The position numbers and the translations under genes are program-made. The notes under the pieces are model-generated. The model had not been told where the DNA came from. It did not search any database and worked only from the letters and a program-made list of their open reading frames with translations. From the NCBI GenBank assembly GCA_005883775.1, contig VBEU01000082.1, positions 1-11,747 of the forward strand: a stretch of DNA of 11,747 nucleotides, read 5' to 3'. Positions 1-4,821 of the stretch are shown piece after piece; position 1 is the stretch's first letter, and each line of letters begins with the position of its first letter. Source of the stretch: Chloroflexota bacterium (GTDB lineage Bacteria > Chloroflexota > Limnocylindria > P2-11E).

Positions 1-176
1 CGCTCGAGCGGCTCACGGTCGACGACCTGATCGGTCGGCACGCGGCGGCCGAGATCACGCTCCACACGGCGCCGAACGTGTGGCCGCTCTGGGACGAGGT
101 GGTGGCGTCGACGCTCGAGTTCTCGGGGATGCGCCTGCGCAACGCGCGGCCCCGCGCGGAGCCGAGCGAGACCTGA
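1..176 (+). CDS. 3' end of an unrecognised protein (5' end outside the window)
   Basis: An open frame enters from the left edge (first full codon at base 3) and ends at TGA 174-176, giving the last 57 residues of a protein. The visible part has an ordinary globular composition: a stretch with LTVDDLIGRHAAAE, then TLHTAPNVWPLWDEVVAS and a basic, proline-containing tail that looks disordered. There is no transmembrane segment. I do not recognise the family from this fragment. The codon use, strongly G/C at third positions, matches the neighbours and supports real coding. The downstream LAGLIDADG-like gene starts 30 nt later in the same reading frame, so the two may be co-transcribed. Confidence 0.55.
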   Translation, partial: LERLTVDDLIGRHAAAEITLHTAPNVWPLWDEVVASTLEFSGMRLRNARPRAEPSET

Positions 177-206
177 TGGCGTCCGGCGCAAGCGGCGGTC
201 GAACTC

Positions 207-635
207 ATGGGTGTGGTCGAGCATCCCAAGGTCGCGATCTCCCGGATCCCGCCGGACCCCTTGCAGTTTCAGGTGATCCTCGGTTCCCTGCTCGGTGACG
301 GGCAGCTCGTCGGTCTGCCACGAGAGCGCCGCCTGCGGATCGCTCACCGGGTCGAGCGCCGCGAGTACGTCATGTGGAAATACGACCGCCTCGGACCGTT
401 TCCGGTCGCGGCACCGGAGCCGTGCGGAGGGGACCTCGTCGGGTTCGAGACCGCAAGCCATCCGATCTTCGACGATCTGGCTCGTCTCTTCGCCAACCGC
501 TTCGCGCGGCACGACGTGATCGAGCGGCTGTTACGCCCACTGGGGCTCGCGGTGTGGCTCTGCGACGTCGGGCGCCTCGAGCTGCGCGCGAATGCTTTCC
601 TGCCGGCGCAAAGGAACCTCGCGCTCGCGAGCTGA
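207..635 (+). CDS. LAGLIDADG homing-endonuclease-like protein, degenerate and truncated
   Basis: This 142-residue protein resembles the LAGLIDADG DNA endonuclease fold. Motif 1 is ILGSLLGDGQL (residues 24-34), with the catalytic Asp-Gly intact. It is followed by a typical RLRIAHRVERREYVMWKYD stretch, then a 'shP-F-dL' segment (TASHPIFDDLARLF), then motif 2, LAVWLCDVG. Intact members usually read DDG there, so the second catalytic acid is Val in this protein. The usual C-terminal part after motif 2 (several tens of residues) is missing: the protein stops about 20 residues later, 3 nt before the end of the convergent sigma-factor gene. The ATG at 207 has no clear Shine-Dalgarno; GTG 213 is an alternative. 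The frame is continuous with the preceding gene apart from its TGA. DNA cleavage looks unlikely. It may be a decayed endonuclease or a domesticated DNA-binding protein. Confidence 0.8.
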   Translation: MGVVEHPKVAISRIPPDPLQFQVILGSLLGDGQLVGLPRERRLRIAHRVERREYVMWKYDRLGPFPVAAPEPCGGDLVGFETASHPIFDDLARLFANRFARHDVIERLLRPLGLAVWLCDVGRLELRANAFLPAQRNLALAS

Positions 636-638
636 GGT

Positions 639-1307
639 CTAGGCGGCGACGGGTACGCGCGACGCCGCGACGTGGGACGGGAAGGCCACAGAGAGCTGCC
701 GCCGGAGGTTTTGGATAGCCCGGCCATGCAGCTGGCACGCGCGGGCCTCGCTGATGCCCATCCGGAGTCCGGCTTCGCGCAGCGTCAGTGATTGACCGTA
801 GTAACGCTCAAGGACCTCGCGCTGGCGCGGCGGCAAGCAGGTCATCGCGGAGCGCACGCGCATGCGGAGATCCTCCGCCTCGTAGCGCTCCGCGAGCTCG
901 TCCTGCTCCGCTCCCCCGTGGTACCCCCGCTCGATGAGCTCATCGAGCGACACGGTGCCGTGGTAGGAGCCCGCCTCCCCCTGCGCCGCGGCCGCGCGCT
1001 GCCGCCGACGGTCCGCCCGTCCAAGCTCGTCCACGCGGCGAACCTCGTCCAGGACCGCCCCGCGGATCCGTAGGCTTGCGTAGCCCTCGAAGGGAACGCC
1101 TCGCTCGGGCTCGAATCGGTCCACGGCGTCGATCAGCCCAATCACCGCGGCGGACTCGAGATCGTCCGGACCGGCGACGGCGCCGACCGGCACGTTCATG
1201 CCATGTGCGATCCGCGTCGCCAGCTGCGCGAAGCGCTCGATGAGCGCGCATCGCGCAGCAGCGTCGCCCCCACGACACTGTGCCCACAGCAGGGCCGAGT
1301 CCGCCAA
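639..1307 (-). CDS. FliA/WhiG-type alternative sigma factor lacking most of region 3
   Basis: This is a 222-residue sigma-70 family protein that would direct RNA polymerase core to a special promoter class. Region 2 covers about residues 5-95: the core-binding stretch DLESAAVIGLIDAVDRFEP, then FEGYASLRIRGAVLDEVRR, which closely matches the FliA-type 'FxxYAxxRIRGAxLDExR'. Region 4 covers about 150-205: LPPRQREVLERYYGQSLTLREAG, then a helix-turn-helix ISEARACQLHGRAIQNLR, again FliA-like. Between them, after DELGRADRRRQR, the sequence jumps to TVSLDELIE, so the usual region 3 helices are largely absent. The start is TTG 1307, because GGAGGGGG sits 6 nt upstream; an in-frame ATG at 1457 would run through the structured leader. 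FliA drives flagellar genes and WhiG drives sporulation genes. No flagellar gene is in view, so the regulon is unknown. Confidence 0.92.
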   Translation of the reverse strand: MADSALLWAQCRGGDAAARCALIERFAQLATRIAHGMNVPVGAVAGPDDLESAAVIGLIDAVDRFEPERGVPFEGYASLRIRGAVLDEVRRVDELGRADRRRQRAAAAQGEAGSYHGTVSLDELIERGYHGGAEQDELAERYEAEDLRMRVRSAMTCLPPRQREVLERYYGQSLTLREAGLRMGISEARACQLHGRAIQNLRRQLSVAFPSHVAASRVPVAA

Positions 1308-1310
1308 GAT

Positions 1311-1318
1311 CCCCCTCC
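1311..1318 (-). promoter_or_regulatory. Strong ribosome binding site deciding the TTG start of the sigma factor
   Basis: Read on the minus strand this is GGAGGGGG. Its GGAGG core lies 6 nt before TTG at 1307. It is among the strongest Shine-Dalgarno sequences in the window, where several other genes have none, and it fixes the start about 50 codons inside the longer ATG-initiated frame. Confidence 0.7.
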
Positions 1319-1339
1319 GCCGCGCCGCACGCCCACCAA

Positions 1340-1356
1340 AGATCCGGTCCGGATCT
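1340..1356. repeat. 17-bp perfect palindrome in the sigma-factor leader
   Basis: AGATCCGG and CCGGATCT are perfect inverted arms around a single central base. The site lies 32 nt upstream of the TTG start and about 21 nt upstream of the Shine-Dalgarno. As DNA it has the symmetry of a dimeric repressor operator. As minus-strand RNA it forms a stem of about 7 bp with a 3-nt loop, followed by UUU, and could act as the switching hairpin of the leader. The sequence does not decide between the two. Confidence 0.55.
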
Positions 1357-1403
1357 CGCCCCTCTCCGTACGACGGCGCGCGAACTGTGCGCGTGCGGCA
1401 CCT

Positions 1404-1535
1404 GCTGGTTAATCCCCGTTCGGGTCTTTTTGGTATACCCACTCGGCAACCAGCCATTCCGCCCCTCGGCGGGCATGCAGGCGTACCGCAGTAAGGCCGG
1501 TACCCGAACGGATAAGGGCCGCGGTCGCGAGGCCC
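1404..1535 (-). promoter_or_regulatory. Candidate structured leader RNA (possible pseudoknot) upstream of the sigma factor
   Basis: Four helices can be read directly. Stem A: CCGTTCGGGT (1416-1425) is the perfect reverse complement of ACCCGAACGG (1502-1511), 76 nt apart. Stem B: GCTGGTT (1404-1410) pairs with AACCAGC (1448-1454). Hairpin H1: CCGCC/GGCGG around a 4-nt loop (1459-1472). Hairpin H0: GGGCC/GGCCC (1516-1535). Stems A and B interleave, so they form a pseudoknot or are mutually exclusive. On the minus strand stem A gains one further G-U pair, and the block lies in the 5' untranslated region of the sigma gene, which favours that strand. A plus-strand RNA leading into a 27-codon ORF is the alternative. 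I could not match it to any riboswitch class I know. Confidence 0.4.
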
Positions 1536-1547
1536 ACGAGCGAGAGG

Positions 1548-1553
1548 TCTATA
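1548..1553 (-). promoter_or_regulatory. Possible -10 element for the sigma-factor leader transcript
   Basis: TATAGA on the minus strand lies in a locally AT-richer patch. It would start transcription near 1541, just upstream of hairpin H0 and the structured block. No good -35 is present; GCGCCA at about 16 nt spacing matches TTGACA at only 3 of 6 positions. Weak, and useful mainly as a place to look for a transcription start. Confidence 0.2.
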
Positions 1554-1636
1554 TGGAAAACGCGATTTTTGGCGCTGCCGAACCCGTCGAACCGGGTACT
1601 ACAGGGTTAGCGCTATTCGATGAGGTGGCGCCGTAA
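1553..1636 (+). CDS. Possible 27-residue small ORF (uncertain)
   Basis: ATG 1553 is preceded by GAGAGG with 5-nt spacing. The ORF encodes 27 residues, beginning MENAIFGAAEPVEPG, acidic and without a membrane segment, and ends at TAA. Its last 24 nt overlap the 3' end of the minus-strand sensory regulator. The placed Shine-Dalgarno and the structured block just upstream are the only arguments for it. It could equally be chance in a gap. I do not recognise the peptide. Confidence 0.15.
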   Translation: MENAIFGAAEPVEPGTTGLALFDEVAP

Positions 1637-3613
1637 CGCGAGGACCACCGCGTGGGTCCGGTCGGTGGCCCCGAGCTTGGCGATGAGCGTCTGGACGCCC
1701 TTTTTTACCGTGTCCTCGGCGAGCACCATCGCGCGCGCGATCTCTTTGTTGGTGTACCCCTCGGCCAAATAACGAAGGAGCTCGAGCTCCCGGGGTGTCA
1801 GCGGCTCTCGTACGGGGACGGCGGCGCCCGGTTCGGAGTCATCGGCTTCCACCTCGACCGCCTCGTCGGCGGCATCGCCGACCGGGATGGCCTCAGCGAT
1901 CCGGCTGAGCGCACGAGCTTCCGCGGGGCCGAGAGCGGTCAGCCCCTGGACCGCGGCTTCGAGAGCGGCGATCACCTGGCTCGACGGCGCGTCCTTGGAA
2001 ACAAAACCATTCGCGCCGGCTCGGAGCACGGCGCGGATCACCTCGGGCGTCCGCTCGACGCTGAAGGCGATGATCGGAAGAGAGCTCGAGACCTGGCGGA
2101 TCCGAGAGACCGCCTCCGGACCACTCGCATCGGGAAGACCGAGATCCAGCAGGACGACATCCGGCTCGTCGTCGGCGATGAGGTCGACGGCTTCCGCGCA
2201 GGTCGACGTGATTCCGGCGACCACCAGACCCTCGCGCTCGAGGAGCGCCCTTACGCCGAGGCGCATGACCGGGTGATCTTCCACTGCGAGGACCCGGACG
2301 CCGGTATGGCGCGTCGGCGCCGATGCGACGCCGGCGTGGGCGAGAAGACCCAGGGCATCCGCGGCGCGACCGGCAAGCTGCTCCTCACCCGGCTCGTACG
2401 GTCGTCCGTGGCGAGCGACCCCCACTCTGACTCCCGATCCGGGCGGGGCCTCGACTTTCGCGCTCGCCTCGAGGGCGGCCTCCCGGCATTCCTTGTCCTC
2501 AGCGTGGAGCGCGAGCAGCGTGCCATCGTCCGCACGCACGACGACGGCGTGATGACCGAAGGAGCTCGCGGCGGCCCGTGCGGCGGCCTCGGCGTCGTTC
2601 GCGGCGGCGTGGCGCATCACGTCCTCGAGCGCCGCCTCGGAACGCCAGTCGCGTTCGAGACCGTCGATGCGTCTTATCGCGACGAGCGCCCGGGCGACGT
2701 CGCCCGCGACCGCGTCGAGGACCTCGAGCTTCTGACCGAAGCCGTCGGCACCCGTCGGGCGCATGACGTTGAGAACGACGATGATCTCGGCGCCGGCGCG
2801 GAGCGGCATGATCACGGCCTCACCGGCCTGCGGGTCGCTCCCGCGGAACCGGTCGTCGTCGATCGGACCCAGCAAGACCATCCTCTCACCCCGGCTTGCG
2901 ACCCATCCGGCGATGCCCTCGTCCACCCGTTGCTCATGGCCAAGCGGCACCCCGATCCCGACCGAGGCCCGGACGCGAAGGCGGTTGCCCTCGACGAGCA
3001 TGATCGACGTCCCGCCCGCGCCGATGCGTGACGCGATGTCCTCGGCCGCGCGTGCCAGAAGGGCCGAGGCGTCCCGCGTCTCTTCCAGACCGGTGAGGAG
3101 GCGCTCGAGAACCGCCACGCGGTCGTTGTTCTGCGCGCTCTCGTGCTTCGCATCCGCGATCGCGCGACCGTCCCCGACGCTCATCGCGAGCAGCTCGGCC
3201 GCGGAGCCCGCGGTCGAGAGCTCGATGGCATCGAATGGGATGCTGTGCCGCAATGCGCAGAGAAGCGCCTCGCCGTCGGGGAGATCGATGCGCGTGAGGA
3301 GGGCGAACGCAGCCTGCTCATCCCAGCGACCCGCCGCTACCGGCGTACCCACCTGCGTGCCATTCAGCGCGCGGACCACCGCATCGGCGTCGAAGATCGC
3401 GCGCCACTTGGTGTCCGCGGAAACCTCATGCGCGAAGACGGTGCGCAGATCGTCACCGGAGGTCGCAAGAACTGCCGCTCCCTCAGCACGCAAAAGGGCG
3501 GCGATATGAGCGAGACGCTCGGGCCACCGTGCCGTCGGGTTGACGGTATCCTCCCACGCTCCCCCGTTTGGCGAATCATACGGGTGGCACGTCGTTTGCC
3601 CTCGCCCGGTCAT
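1613..3613 (-). CDS. Multidomain sensory regulator: N-terminal sensory region, GAF, GAF-like, REC receiver and LuxR HTH
   Basis: From ATG 3613 this is 666 residues. About 30-155 is an unrecognised region that may be a diverged GAF. A helical linker follows at 157-182, then a GAF domain at about 183-316 (sensing strands around GTSIMLVEGNRLRVRASVG), a second, weaker GAF-like region at about 326-428, and a REC receiver at 438-558. REC has the acidic pair E445/D446, phospho-acceptor D490 in VVLLDLGLPD, S518 and K540. An acidic linker leads to a NarL/LuxR HTH at about 603-665 (LTPRELELLRYLAEGYTNKE). It should be a DNA-binding response regulator with its own small-molecule or redox input; no kinase domain is present. 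The start is unclear. ATG 3613 has no Shine-Dalgarno, TTG 3493 is an alternative, and a strong GGGAGGA leads only to GTC 3544. Confidence 0.88.
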   Translation of the reverse strand: MTGRGQTTCHPYDSPNGGAWEDTVNPTARWPERLAHIAALLRAEGAAVLATSGDDLRTVFAHEVSADTKWRAIFDADAVVRALNGTQVGTPVAAGRWDEQAAFALLTRIDLPDGEALLCALRHSIPFDAIELSTAGSAAELLAMSVGDGRAIADAKHESAQNNDRVAVLERLLTGLEETRDASALLARAAEDIASRIGAGGTSIMLVEGNRLRVRASVGIGVPLGHEQRVDEGIAGWVASRGERMVLLGPIDDDRFRGSDPQAGEAVIMPLRAGAEIIVVLNVMRPTGADGFGQKLEVLDAVAGDVARALVAIRRIDGLERDWRSEAALEDVMRHAAANDAEAAARAAASSFGHHAVVVRADDGTLLALHAEDKECREAALEASAKVEAPPGSGVRVGVARHGRPYEPGEEQLAGRAADALGLLAHAGVASAPTRHTGVRVLAVEDHPVMRLGVRALLEREGLVVAGITSTCAEAVDLIADDEPDVVLLDLGLPDASGPEAVSRIRQVSSSLPIIAFSVERTPEVIRAVLRAGANGFVSKDAPSSQVIAALEAAVQGLTALGPAEARALSRIAEAIPVGDAADEAVEVEADDSEPGAAVPVREPLTPRELELLRYLAEGYTNKEIARAMVLAEDTVKKGVQTLIAKLGATDRTHAVVLALRRHLIE
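3542..3580 (-). promoter_or_regulatory. -10-like element and strong Shine-Dalgarno without a standard start codon
   Basis: On the minus strand TATGAT (3580-3575, 5 of 6 matches to TATAAT) is followed about 20 nt later by GGGAGGA (3555-3549). Five bases after the GGAGG core the in-frame codon is GTC (3544-3542), which is not a standard start. There is no convincing -35. If the promoter is real, the regulator mRNA would begin near 3568, and ATG 3613 could not be its start. Confidence 0.3.
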
Positions 3614-3656
3614 GGCCGTCGATCCGGAAGTAGGGGCCAACCGCGAGGCCGAGACG

Positions 3657-4772
3657 ATGGCAGAGCTCCTCGCAGGTGTCGAAGAGGATGAGCGAGCCCT
3701 CCGGCCGCTCCGCCCAGGCGAGATCGTCGAAGGGATCGTCGCGTCCGTGAGCGGCGATGAGGTGCTCGTTGATCTCGGCGGACGCTCGGCGGGCGTGCTT
3801 TCGCTCCGGGAAGCGAGTGGGGAAGGAACGGATGTCGCAGTCGGCGACAGAGTCGTCGCCGCGGTGGTCCAACCCGAAGGCCCCGACGGCCGCGCCGTCC
3901 TCTCCACCCGCCGTGCACGAAGCCGGCGGCAATGGACACGGATGAGCGAGCTGGAAAAGAGCGGCGAGGTCGTCGAGGCGCAGGTGGTCGAAGCGAACCG
4001 CGGGGGCCTGGTCGTCGACGTCGGCCTACGCGGCTTCGTCCCGCTGTCACAGCTCGCCGCGGTCGGCAGCCTCAACGCCACCGAACGGGGCGCGGTCCCC
4101 GACTCACTTCGGGCATACGTCGGCAAGCGGCTTCCGCTCAAGGTCATCGAGGCGGATCAGCGCCGCGACCGGCTCATCCTCTCCGAGAAGGCCGCGGCGC
4201 AACAGCTCAGGCGCCGACGCAAGGAGGAGGCATCCTCAGAGCTCGTGGAGGGCCAGGTGCTCGAGGGCAAGGTGGCGAGCGTGACGACGTTCGGGGTCTT
4301 CGTTGACGTCGGAGCCGCGGACGGACTCGTGCATCGCTCGGAGATCACGTGGGACAAGGGGATCGAGCCGACCACTCTTTATCAGCCCGGGGACACCGTG
4401 CGTGTGCTCGTCACGGGAGTCGATCGGGAGAGGGGTCGCATCTCCTTATCTATCAAGCGGCTGGAGGAGGATCCCTGGGCACGGGCCGTCCGCGAGCTTG
4501 CGGTCGGGGCCGAGCTCGACGCCACCATCACGCGCGTGATGCCATACGGGGCGTTCGCCCGCGTGCCAATGGGCATCGAGGGCCTGATCCACGTAAGCGA
4601 GATCGCGTCGCGCCGGATCGCGACCCCGGCCGAGGTAGTTCGCCCGGGTGATCTCGTACGTGTCCGACTGGTTGCGATCGATCCCGAAAGACGCCGACTC
4701 TCTCTTTCCATGCGTCAAGCGGCCGGAAATGTCGTGTACGCAACGCGGACAAACCAAGATGCGAACGTATAA
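3657..4772 (+). CDS. rpsA: 30S ribosomal protein S1-like protein with four S1 domains
   Basis: This 371-residue protein has four OB-fold S1 repeats at about 20-86, 102-177, 199-267 and 281-354. Repeat 3 is the most typical (GKVASVTTFGVFVDVGAADGLVHRSE ending in RISLSIKRLEEDPW), and repeat 4 is close behind (GAFARVP...GLIHVSEI...RRLSLSMRQ). Repeats 1 and 2 are more diverged. Four repeats is the usual size of the short S1 of Gram-positive-like bacteria, against six in Enterobacteria. It should bind single-stranded RNA and help place mRNA on the 30S subunit. ATG 3657 is chosen because GAGG lies 8 nt upstream and the N-terminus (MAELLAGVEEDERALRPLRP) is typical. ATG 3612 (15 residues longer) and TTG 3540 have no Shine-Dalgarno and would collide with the divergent regulator. 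A general RNA-binding S1 paralogue is the alternative. Confidence 0.9.
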   Translation: MAELLAGVEEDERALRPLRPGEIVEGIVASVSGDEVLVDLGGRSAGVLSLREASGEGTDVAVGDRVVAAVVQPEGPDGRAVLSTRRARSRRQWTRMSELEKSGEVVEAQVVEANRGGLVVDVGLRGFVPLSQLAAVGSLNATERGAVPDSLRAYVGKRLPLKVIEADQRRDRLILSEKAAAQQLRRRRKEEASSELVEGQVLEGKVASVTTFGVFVDVGAADGLVHRSEITWDKGIEPTTLYQPGDTVRVLVTGVDRERGRISLSIKRLEEDPWARAVRELAVGAELDATITRVMPYGAFARVPMGIEGLIHVSEIASRRIATPAEVVRPGDLVRVRLVAIDPERRRLSLSMRQAAGNVVYATRTNQDANV

Positions 4773-4773
4773 T
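4746..4773 (+). promoter_or_regulatory. Sigma-A-type promoter for clpC overlapping the S1 stop codon
   Basis: CGGACA (4746-4751, 4 of 6 to TTGACA), a 16-nt spacer and a perfect TATAAT (4768-4773). The -10 includes the TAA stop of the S1 gene. Transcription would begin near 4780 and give a 5' leader of about 40 nt before the clpC ATG. A second TATA-like patch (TATACC near 4800) is closer to the gene. No CtsR-type direct repeat and no CIRCE element is visible here. Confidence 0.5.
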
Positions 4774-4821
4774 CGGATCCAGATGCTAGCCATGGCGATA
4801 TACCTTTAGAAGACGCAGCAA

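Larger units (their letters stand above)
1308..1612. other. 305-bp gene-poor gap between the sigma factor and the sensory regulator
   Basis: This is the only gap of this size in the window. It holds no convincing long gene on either strand. From right to left it contains a weak hairpin near the end of the regulator gene (1582-1597), an AT-richer patch with a -10-like TATAGA on the minus strand (1548-1553), the structured block 1404-1535, the 17-bp palindrome 1340-1356 and the ribosome binding site of the sigma gene. On the plus strand there is one possible 27-codon ORF (1553-1636). Confidence 0.6.

Noticed and set aside
1414..1432. Plus-strand terminator (CCCGTTCGGG followed by TCTTTTT)
   Set aside because: The hairpin would have a 3-bp stem with a 4-nt loop or an impossible 2-nt loop, and no plus-strand gene ends upstream of it. 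The same bases are better explained as one half of stem A.
1308..1457. N-terminal extension of the sigma factor to ATG 1457
   Set aside because: The added 50 residues are arginine-rich with no sigma-family similarity and run through the inverted repeats; TTG 1307 has the strong Shine-Dalgarno.
1404..1535. Possible c-di-GMP-I (GEMM) or c-di-AMP (ydaO) riboswitch in the sigma leader
   Set aside because: Short stretches look similar (GGCAACC, GGTACCCGAA on the plus strand), but the diagnostic central GACGCAAAGCC of GEMM and the conserved ydaO core segments are not present in the right order.
1582..1597. Intrinsic terminator for the sensory regulator
   Set aside because: ACCCG/CGGGT is a short stem, and no U-tract follows directly on the minus strand.
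1652..3509. Long plus-strand open frames opposite the sensory regulator
   Set aside because: They are antisense shadows in GC-rich DNA: low-complexity, Arg/Asp-rich translations without motifs, whereas the minus strand has clear GAF, REC and HTH domains.
3614..4147. N-terminal extension of the sensory regulator to 4147
   Set aside because: It lies wholly antisense to the S1 gene and encodes a Ser/Thr/Pro/Arg-rich shadow sequence with no domain.
4773..4821. CtsR or CIRCE heat-shock operator upstream of clpC
   Set aside because: Neither the GGTCAAA-type direct repeat of CtsR nor the TTAGCACTC/GAGTGCTAA arms of CIRCE are found.
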